Assembly: GCF_021018895.1 (NCBI RefSeq)
Contig: NC_079386.1
Span: 16,032,552 to 16,096,551 of the forward strand
Direction of reading: 5' to 3'
DNA: 64,000 nt
Source of the DNA: Seriola aureovittata
Taxonomy: Eukaryota; Chordata; Actinopteri; Carangiformes; Carangidae
The notes under the pieces are model-generated. The model was not told where the DNA came from. It did no database searches and saw only the letters and a list, made by a program, of their open reading frames with translations. This document shows positions 13,901 to 25,000 of the stretch, one piece after another. A program made the position numbers and the translations under genes. The first letter of the stretch is position 1, and every line of letters begins with the position of its first letter.

Positions 13901-16900
13901 GAAAGTTGAACAGAAGAAAAACGTTTTGCTCACTCCCAGATTTACTTTACAGCAAGAAATTCTGTCTGAGAGATGTTTTAATGCAAGTTGATTATAAATC
14001 TCAAACTGATGTTTGATGCTGAAATTGCCAAATCCTGCATCACAATGTAAGATTTAAGATGATTTTATATGTTACGTTACTGTAAGTAATGAATAAACTC
14101 TCAACTCAACCTGTGAGTTATTTCAAGATGAGTCAATCCCGTATCTTTAAAGCTTTGCGGGGCATCCTGCCATTGGCTGTCTGACCCGCTTGGGACTCCT
14201 CTCAGTGTGACTGTGCACGTGTGTGTGTGTTGGTCCTCCATGTGTTTTCATTCAAACAATCTCGGCGTTTAACGATTCTTTGGATGTGAGCATTTTAAGT
14301 TTAGACGGAGCCTGATTAATCTGCTCGGTGTTTCCTGCTTCGTGCATGTGAGTGACACATGCAGAGTGAACTCTAATGCCTCAGTAGCCTTTTATAACCC
14401 CAGTCTATTCCTGTGTATTTTAGGCGCTGTAAAAGTGGAGGAGTCACTTTATATTCCAGCTTTGCAGGATGGATAAGAGCTTGTCCTTAAACTGGACGGA
14501 TCAGGGTTACAGAACCTGCCCCACAAAAATCATATTAAGGTTGTTTTTTTTTGTTTTTTTCTTAAAATAAGTTTAAAAAATCTGAGATGGCCAGAAGATA
14601 ATTTTGTTTCCAGTGCTTTATGCTAAGCTAGGCTAACCACACTCCTGCTCCATCGCACACAGACTGAGGTTGGTGTTGCTCTTCTTATCACACTTAAGGG
14701 AAAGAAGAGTAAATGTATTTCCCAAGCATACCGTCAATACTAGAAAATTTGTTTTTGGGACAATGTTGAAATAAAAATTATATTTAGAGATCAGTAACGG
14801 ACAAATCTAACATTAGATTTCCAAATATCAAACCTGCAACCCTTATCTTTCATCATTTTTAAATTTTCTTTGCAGGTTTTTACTTCCAGAGAGCGTTAGT
14901 TTGTGTTCGTTTCACCAACTTCAGGCAGCCGTGTGCGAATATCTGCAGATGATTGTCTGTTTTCTCTCGCAGATTCAATCTAATCAGCTCTCTTAATTGT
15001 TGGTGTCGCTCATTAATCCAAGCCGCTGCTTTTGTTATTGTTGTTCTTAATGCCCTTAGTTCACCTCTCTAACTGGATTTTTACTGCGGGTTGTGCCAGA
15101 TCGAGGCGTGTGCTCGAACTGTTGTGGTCATGTGACGCAGCACAGCGAAGGATTTGCGGCTTTAACCGAGCTGCCGACCACGAAACTCCCGCGATGACGG
15201 CGTCAACCTGCAGCCTGTACCGCTGGCGTCGCAGTAAGCCTGTATCAGTCTGAGTGTGATGTCTGGTTTGTGACTGCGGCTGCTCTAACAGGATTACCTG
15301 GTTATCCCTCTCTAGCCTGCGCTCTCCATCCACCCCGTCTCTTCTTATACCCCTCGTCTACCTGAGCCTCTAATCTCTGTGTGAAGGGCCGTGGCGATCG
15401 CTGCGTTCCCAAGTTAACGAGGTTGCACGTTCATTTCATCATCAAGTCCATTATGTGTCCACCACTTCAGGCTCAGCTCTCCTTCACTCTCGGTCTCTCC
15501 GCCCTTACAGAGGCACATCCACTTTAATCTCTCCTGCTCCATTTATTCTGATACTGGTGTCTCAGTCCGTCGCACCAACTCTTCTCGACGGCGGCGGAAC
15601 ATAAATGAGGCGGTTAGAACCGAACTGAGCCTGAAAAAGGCAGGACAAGATCCCGAGGCGCGTGCTACAAAAGCAGGATTTGGGGTTATCGAGGTAATTT
15701 CAGGTTGAACTCTGGATTTTCAGTAAATCACCATGGTAACTCCTTACTTTCCCCGGAGCAGGTGAAACTTCAGAGGATCAAATCAAAACCAGTCAACAGC
15801 CCCAACTACTAACCAATCAGATCCATCATTCCTGCAGGATCATGTCATATTAAGTGCTTTTATTATCACGTTAAATCCAACTGAGCCAGTTGATAACCAG
15901 CTTTTGGTAGTACAGGTTATCCAGGACAGCCGAGGTTTGGTTCAGTTAAGCCAGATATCAAAAAGTTATCCTGGTTATGTTGAATTTGCTTCGTAGCGCC
16001 GCAGGCCTCTGGTTTTCAGGTTGGTCTCCGGTTGGAGTTCATTTGTGGGTGGGAAAGCAAAACAAATCAACATGATTTTGTGATTAGCGATTGTGATTTT
16101 GAGCATTCATTCGTTGGATTAATATCAAGGAAGTGATCTGTTTATGTGATCTGTATAATTATGCAACAGCAAACATAAATGAATCGATAACCATGGCAAC
16201 ACTGACATTCCTTGATGCATTATGTGTTCACTATGATTTATCATCCTCATGTCACTCGTACTACAACACGATGAGGTGGATGTAAAAAAAAAATTTCATA
16301 TCAAGAATGCAGCTTAAATAAATTTGAGAAACCTTCATTACACACCTGATACACCTGAAACTGTGACGTCACGGCTTCGTGTGTGTGTGATTCCACTTGG
16401 TCCATCATTTCTCTGTGAACAAAAAAAAGAGTCTGTCACCGTGGAGATGAAAGTGGAGCCATCTTCCTGTTGTGGAGTTCAGATGCTATCAGCAGACAGG
16501 AATGTGTTCCTGCAAATAAAACCAGACTCGGTCGAGGCTCCAGTTCTGCTTCGGCCTCTGATTTACAGCGTCAGCGTGGTCACGCTAAATCTGCTTAATG
16601 TAAAAAAATAAAATGTTTTTCCTGGAGAAGAAGAAGTGCTTTTTCTAAGTGTTTTTTTTAAATGATTTTGACAGTTTTTCAAGAATTATGAAAACTTTGC
16701 TCCGCTCATGTCCAAATGAAGATTTAGTTTAAAAGCAGGAAAGGGGGAGACTTTGTGTTTTCTATGACGGATGTGATGTTGGACACGTTTAGGAAATATT
16801 TAACACTTAACACAGACTTGAAATAAATAATACTGACAGTTTCTTTTTATTTTTTATTTTAATTTCTTTATTAATCTTCTCATTTATCTTGATACTGAGT

Positions 16901-19599
16901 TCGGGGCTGGTGTCTGAGGATATGAACTGCAAAGAGAATGAAACAATGTGGATCCGTGGAGTTTTTAAAAAACACCAAATAAGTGTATCATCTCCTGTGT
17001 GAATCATCTTCTGAGAGCTTTTGAGTGTCTCTACCATATCAGGGAAAAGTCTGCAACCATGTCTCTCTGGACCGTCCGATTAAGCCAGATTGATAAGCAC
17101 TCGCTTCCCTTCTTTATTTATTTATTTATTTCTGACATCCAGACCACATTTCTTTCTACTTTGCTAAAACAAAAGAAGCTGTGTTCACTCCTCTGCTGTG
17201 GGAACTGTTGTTTCTCTCACGCTTAAACGCTTAATAAAGAGATGGTTTCATCAACTTTTAAACAAATAAATTAACTTAAAGGCTTTTTTTTTGCCTTGAG
17301 ATTCAAAAGTATCATCAGTGTTGCATTGAACCAGAAGGATGTTAAAGAGGTTTAAAAGAGGCTGTGTCGCTCTGTAGAGATGATGGGAGTCGGGTGTCAG
17401 TGACCATTTTCACATGACACATAACCTTTGGATCCGTTGTCAACTGTTCATCTTGAAGTGGAAGTTACAGCTTCGGGTGTCTCACTCGTCTCCTCTTTTT
17501 CTCCTCCTTCAGAATCCGCTCCCAAGGCGTTCGGCATCCCCCTCTCCCAGGTGATCGCCAACGACCGGGCGTACAAGCTGCGGCAGGACGCCCTGAAGGA
17601 GAGCAGGCGCGACTGTCTGGACCTGGAGGCCAGCATCCTGCGCTTCCGGGCCGAGAAGCGGCAGTTCTTCAACGGGAACAAGCCGCTGGTCGGCTCCTCG
17701 TCCATCACGGGCGGAGGAGGACCCGGGTCACCCTCCGCCAACTCGGTGGCTCCGGCGCCGATTTTTGAAAACCAGAACAAACCGCTGTCGCCCACGTTTC
17801 TGGATAACACCGGCCGAGGACAGAGGAGGGTGAGGATGAATACACACACAGGCATCTCCGAATTGAATATATATATATATATATATATCCAAGAAAAAGT
17901 TTATTTATAAAAAAAAAAGTAATATAAAAGTTTTATTGAATTTTTACTTTGTGGATCCAGAGAGAGAAACAGAAATAAGCTTTATGAACGAACACAGTCA
18001 TGCAGGAGTGCCTCTGTAACACTGTCAGATGGATCAGTGACCTTTGACCCTTTGACCTTCTCCTCTGTGTGTGTATGGGCTGTAATGAAGGCCTCCACAG
18101 TTCAGCTAGTTAATCTCCGACTGCATCTCCAGCTGTAAACATTTTCACAACAAATTCCTCTATTTGTTTCCACAGTCATGTGTTTGTACGTAAAATGCTG
18201 CGTTGGTGCTGTGTGTGTGTTTTTTGCTCTTCTGTCTGTGTGTGTGTGGGTGTGGGTGTGTGTGTGTGTGTGTGTATGTGTGTGTGTGTGTGTGTTAACT
18301 CTCTCTGCGCTCGAGGCCATCACACCCTGCAATTCCCTCCACCTTGATCTGGAAACGGTCGTTAGCTTAAGCCGGTAATGAGTATTATTACAGCCGCAGC
18401 GCGCGGTAATCGAACCCGAACCAGCGATCAGTGAGGTAAACACTGCACACACAGTCCGGCCTGAGCGCAGGCGTGACAAAAATAATCACATCATACTGTA
18501 GTCAAGGGTTGCACCTAATTATCTGTTGATTACTTGTTTGATTAATTCCCTGTTCAGTCTGTAAAATGTTAAGAGTGAAAATATCCATCACAATTTTGTG
18601 TTTTTTAGGGTTTTTTTTTGTGAAATCAAAGGGTTTAAACCCTGAAAATATTTAAATTACACAAGAGCATCATTTAAATAATGATAAACAGAGTCAAGTC
18701 AGAGGTGGAGAATGAGCCTGAGCCTGTGATTGGCCGAGGTGACACCTGCGGCCTGAGACGCTAGAGAATCGACAGTTTCTGTTTTTCATGTTAAAATAAC
18801 AGCTGTTATTATTCATAGTGAGTATTCTCATAAAAAAATAGTTAAAAATAAGACGTTAAAGGACAGAAGCAAATACAATATTTATCATAAAGTGTCACGT
18901 CTCTATTAACAAAATGTTCCATAGAAAATGACACGACATGAATTTCTTGTTTACTTTTAATTTGGAAAGACCTGATATCCAGTTGTATCAGAATACAAGA
19001 CTGATAGATTATATAAATACAGTCATTTTTTCCTTTTTAACTTCTGACGTCACTCCGCAGGCCGCCACACGTGTGTAATGTCTGATTACATGTAATGGAC
19101 GTGTTGAGTTGGGCCATAAACTTTATTTAGTTTAACATCCAGCAGATGTTTGTGAGTCGGAGAAACAAAATGTTTTTTTTATTATATCCGACAAGTAAAA
19201 AAACTTTAATTTAATATAGAAATTAATTGTAAAGTTAATTAGTCAGTTAATTAACATGGGACACAATTTTTGTCCAAATAAACTTGAATCTCTCCCCCAC
19301 ACATGCCGACACACACTCCTCCACCTCCGCTCCAGCTTGTATAAAAATAAACATGTATAAATGACTGAGTGTAAAAAATATTATAATCCAGTTCTCCTAT
19401 AAACTGTTTGAAAAACTTTTTTATTTTCCAATCTGTTGATATCATTATTTAATATAAAACAGAAGTTAAGTTTGTCTTTTCATCTTTAACTGCAGGATAA
19501 GAGTCTGAATGTTTGTGTAGAAATCCAAACTTCACATCACTAAAAATCCCCACTTAATGCGTTTAAATGATGAAACGGGTTTATATTATCTGAACTAAT

Positions 19600-19655
<56 letters not shown>

Positions 19656-21497
19656 GCTGGAGATCTTCAGGTTGATAGATGACGCAGCTGCAGCTCGGTG
19701 GCGTTACTCCGATGACGTACACAGTCGGAGTGAAGGTTGAAATTTAATGGCTGGAACAAGATGTTTAGTGGAAGAGAAGAAGAAGTTGCTGTGACGACTT
19801 TATAACTTTAAGTAGCCGCACCTCCCCCACGTGGACTAGGAGGGAGATTTATGCATAAATCTCAGGTTTAAACTTTTCCTAATGGCAGGTTGCAGGTTGT
19901 GTATCATACTTGATATTTTCATGTGAGTGTGCCACTGCTTTTTCTATATTTCAGGAATTCAAACCAGGTTTCCTAAAATACTGAAGGTTTTAAACGAGAC
20001 AAAACTTCCATTTACTGAATAAATATCTTCTCGTTTCGTGGCTCCTGAGCTGAAAATTCCTCCGACACCAGAAATCACTGTCGACAAGTGATTTATATTT
20101 TCTGTGGTATTCGTTTTTTTCAGCTCCTCAGGTATTTATTGGATGCCAACTCTGGGATGAGACTCTTCTGTTCTCCTGCCATCCGTCTGAAAATGTTCTT
20201 TCCTTTTTTTTCCTCCGTCACTGCTCGTCTTTCTGTCTCCATCATCCACTGTAAATGTTTTCTTTTCCCTGCTTTGTCTGTTTCTAATTAGTCTTGATCT
20301 GTTTCTCATCCAGTTAAACGTCAGCGTCTCTCTCTCTCACTCTCTCTCTCTCTCTCTGTCGTCATCCCCTCATCACTGACTTCATAAATCACTCTCTGGA
20401 TCACACGTATTAGTTTGATGTCGTTCAAAACCACCAACAAACTAAAGCAAAAGTTTCTCCTCTGATTTACATTTGGTAAAATCCATTAGAGCAGGACACT
20501 GGATCTTTTGAAGCTGATAGCAATTATTAAAAGTTTGAAAAACCTGATCGTAAAACAGCTGATGTAACATACAGATGATTTATATTTTATTTGTATTTAT
20601 CATTATATTCCACTGTGCGTGTCTAGATCTGGTCAAATCATGTAGTTATTATAATTATAATCTTAACTCAAGGTGTCACTTATTAGCTTTTTATGGAGCT
20701 TTCAGTCGCATCCCACCAGAAAAAGCTAGTAAGTGGACCTTTAGATGATCTTATTTATTTATTTTTGTCAAAAATCCATTTAAATGTATTTTTATGAGTT
20801 GTGACCAAAACAGGAAGATTTGAGTGTTGAAAAACAAACGTCACTGCCCTCTAGTGGACAAAGTATGTAATGACTTTTATTTTTTAAACTCAACCATCAT
20901 ACAACTTTTAACTTCTCTTCACATCTGTTCTGAATATTATGAGATCATTTTCTTCATTTATAGATTTCCTGATACATTAACCTGAGGAGCAGATTATCCA
21001 GCACCACACCACTCAACACCCGTATGACTGGAGAAGAAACACAATTAAAACTAAAAATGAAATAATCTCTCGCAGGGGGGTCTGTCGGTGGACTCCATCT
21101 CCGACCTCGTGGAGAGTCAGTCCCGCCTGCTGGAGGCGCTGCAGCTCTCACACCCGGCCGAGCTGGAGCTGAAGAAGGCGGCGGGCGGCGGCTCGTCGGA
21201 GGGGAGGACCCAGAACAAGCTCAGCCTCAACCCCATCTACAGACAGGTGCCCCGCGTGATGGAGAGGTGCTGCAGTCACATCGAGACCCACGGTGAGACA
21301 CGGGGGGGGGGGGGTTTGCTTTTCTCTCGTGCACAAATGTAACAAACCCTCAAAACGACTGATAACTACTGCTGCTGGTTGTCCACGTAAATGTACATTA
21401 ATTAACAAAACTTTAATGAAGCCTTTCGTCTCCACAGGTCTGCAGACTGTGGGGATTTTCCGAGTGGGAAGCTCGAAGAAGAGAGTGAGACAGGTGA

Positions 21498-21543
<46 letters not shown>

Positions 21544-21973
21544 GTTTCAGGTGAGTGGCTGCATCATTTCCATCAGGGTGAAATTCACAGGCTCATCATG
21601 AAAATATCAAAGGTGAACACTAAACTGTGAGTGTCTTGAAGCTGGGGACAAATGTTACTTATTATTATTATTATTATTATTTTTATATATATAAGAAACA
21701 TCAGTAAAAGCTGCTGTGACGCTTTTAAGATTTGGAAAACTCACCCCTCCATCTCCGTGTCTCTCCACCACTTGGGTTGAAGATGACGAAGTGCGGAGGT
21801 GTCGGTGCAGCAGCATCATCAGTTCACTTCCTGTCGTGACGTTTGATTCACTGTCCGTGTTTCCTGTCGCGCCTCGTCACGGATCACTGGCAGATAATTA
21901 TAATCTGATGATGTGTGATATCCTGTTTTTGAGAAATCTTGTTCACCGGGGAGAAGTGGTCTTTATTTGACCT

Positions 21974-22008
<35 letters not shown>

Positions 22009-25000
22009 CTCCTCAGCTGCGGGAGGACTTCGACGTGGGGGTGGACGTCCAGCTGGACGAGGAACACAGCGTCCATGATGTCGCAGCGTTGCTCAAAGAG
22101 TTTCTGAGGGACATCCCTGATCCTCTGCTGCCCAGAGAGCTCTACCCCGCCTTCCTGCACGCCAATCGTACGTCACACACACACACACACACACGCACAC
22201 ACACACACAAACACACCCATTGGTTGATGAATTGATTGATAATACTCATCTCCTCCTCCTCCGCCTCCTGCAGTGCTGAGAGGAGCAGACCAGCTCCAGT
22301 ACCTGCAGCACCTCCTCTACCTGCTCCCTCCCTGTAACTGTGACACCCTGCTGCGCCTCCTCACCCTGTTGCACACCGTGCAGAGCTTCGCCCAGGACAG
22401 CATAGGAACCAACGACGAGGAGGTACGACACAGCTGATCCGTTTTTAAAGGGGCAGTTTACTCATCATTGATTAATGTCTGAGGAAATAACCCTGATGAC
22501 TTTTATATATATCTCAGTATATCTGACCATTCTGTATTTAATGTGTCCATTAAAGGATTACACATTAAACTGGTGAAACGCCCCTTTAAAGGACCATACT
22601 GATTGATTTGCATGTTTAACGACGTCTCCAAGAAAGATACAACATCCAAGATTTGAGAGTCTAGAAAGAAATCTTAATATTCAACACGGCTACGTTGTTG
22701 GGAAATTTAAAACACACGTGTATTTTGTTTTCTTGCTTTTTTCCCACTAAAAGTTTGATGTTTGTGATGTTGAAAAGAATCTAAAACAATATGTTGTGTT
22801 TTTGAAAATGATAGAAAACGTCCTCTGTAGTACTTTAAAACTAGACAACCGTTGTAATAAAACTACATCTCACATCCTTCCATCCAAACTTCTCCTCTCG
22901 CCTTTCTGTCCTTCCTCACATCCTCCTCCTCTTCACTCCTCCTCCTGCTCCCTCCCCCTCCCCCTCCCCCTCCAGATCCCTGGCAACAAGATGACGGCTG
23001 CTAACCTGGCGGTGATCTTCGGGCCGAACCTGCTGCAGAGGGAGAGAGGAGGCGACGTGAGTCTGCAGGCCATGGGGATCGAGGACAGCACGGCCATCAT
23101 CAGCGTCACTCTGGTGCTGATCCAGAACTACAGGAGGCTCTTCACGGTACCGTGATTCAAAATACGACTCAAGCCACGACTCAAACCAAGACGACTCAAA
23201 CCAATACCCAGAAAACTTAATGTGTGTGTGTGTGTGTGTGCGTGTTTCTCCAGGTTACTGCAGAGGTGCAGCAGGAAGTCCTGATGAGTCTGATCCAGAC
23301 CGACCCTGACATCATCGACTATCTCCTGCGTAGGAAACTGAGGTAACCGTGACAACCCGTCTGTCAATACACCCCCGTAAGCATCAAATTTTCTCTCCTG
23401 TGGCTAATTGCGGTTCCCGTCTCCCCTCAGCAGCAGCAATCTGACGGTGGAGAGCAGCAGTGAGTCCGGGGGTCGCCGGGACACGGGGGCGTCCCTGGAC
23501 TCCGTGGGGGCCTCCAGCGGCAGTCTGTCCCCGCTGGAGCCCCCGTCACCTCTGTTCCCGCCCGACGGTAGCGGCGGCGAGGGCAGCCTGACCAGCGAGG
23601 TCTTCCTCAACGTGCTGAAGCTGAACCAGAACAGGAAGCGGCAGGAGACCAGATACGGTATACTCCACCTGTTGGTGTAACTGTGTGTCACATGATCTGG
23701 GCGGCAGCAGCGTCATGCTAATTAACGTGACAGTGCAGTTGATGAGCTTGTTGAAGGTCATTGAGCATTTTATGACTGAGGCATGAAACTTTCTCCAGTG
23801 TTTCTATAAACCAGGAAGTTGATTTTCAGACGTGACCTCTGGGAGGGGGCGGAGCCGCCTGGGGCAACGAGTGTGGTCCAGACCGAACTAGCATGCTAGC
23901 TTCTGATTAGCATGTTGGCTAGTCATGTAATTCCATAGAACACAGAGCAGAAGTCAGTGTTAACACCTGGAAACGGCAAAGTTGGTGCTCTGAGCAAATT
24001 GATGTTACACAGCCTTTTCTGCAGATAAGCATCTTTATTACAACAAAAATGTGATTTTGGTGACGAGCTATACGTGATTGTAGCGGACAAATGTGGCAGA
24101 AAGCAGAAAAATGCAAAGCTGAGGTCAGTGACCTCTCGAGGTCACCAGAGGTCAGATACAAATTGCCTCCACGTCTGAAATAAAACCTTGGGGTGTGTAG
24201 ATGCTGAAACGTTCATGCTTTAGTCATAAAATGCACACATGGTTTGTCTATCTGCCCCACTGTGATGCAGAGCGTAAATTTAAACAACAGACCTGTTTTT
24301 ACTCCTTAAATCCTGAGACGGTGAGAGTGAGATCCGGAGGGGAAATCTGCTGGATGACATCACAGAGCAGAGGAGGAGAATCCAGAGCTGGTTGGATGAG
24401 GGAAAGTCGATTGGGAAAAAACTGCGTTTATGCTCAGAGAAGCAAAATAAAAGAAGATGATGAGGGACAGGGAGCAGTAACGTTCATGCAACAGTCTCAT
24501 GTACACTGACTCCAACAATGAGACAGGAAGTAACTACAGCTCTGAGTATCTTTTGAAATGGCTTTTATATATGTGTTAAATAGAAGTTGAATTCCATGTG
24601 TCTGAAAGCTGAAGCGTGTCGACATTTGGGACGATAAATGTTCCAACAGCACCATCTAGCTGTGACACATAAAGAAGTCGCTTTATATTGAGTGCTGATT
24701 TTAGCAAAACAAAAACCTTAGTTGCACAATAGAAATGCTCGTGGTTCACTCTGTGAACTGCTTTATTCCTGAGGGGCCCGTGATTGTTTTCTAAACTTTC
24801 CTCACACTGTGTGAAATCATAATATTGTTCAAGCAGAGAAGAAGTTTTCATCGAGGAAACTAGTGCTTTTATTTTCCAAAGGAAAGGTCTGTTTCCTCTT
24901 TCCCCGGGAAGGTTCAGGATCAGTGTTTGAGCTCTGCAGATGTTTAGTGGTTTGCTCAGCGGCACTTAAGCAGGATGAAAACATAAAACATACCAGCATG

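Larger units (their letters stand above)
9715..17512 (+). other. arhgap6-like intron, 7.8 kb
   Basis: This is non-coding. It contains a 217-bp foldback element (10311-10527), (AC)29 at 10853-10910, (TCC)n at 11923-11958 and a reverse copy of the GCATAAAG repeat at 14605-14637. I saw no internal exon. Confidence 0.7.
17830..21075 (+). other. arhgap6-like intron, 3.2 kb
   Basis: This is non-coding. It holds (AT)n at 17868-17888, an interrupted (TG)n at 18234-18295, an ATTAATC-family repeat end (18505-18595) and (AC)26 at 19601-19652. Confidence 0.7.
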
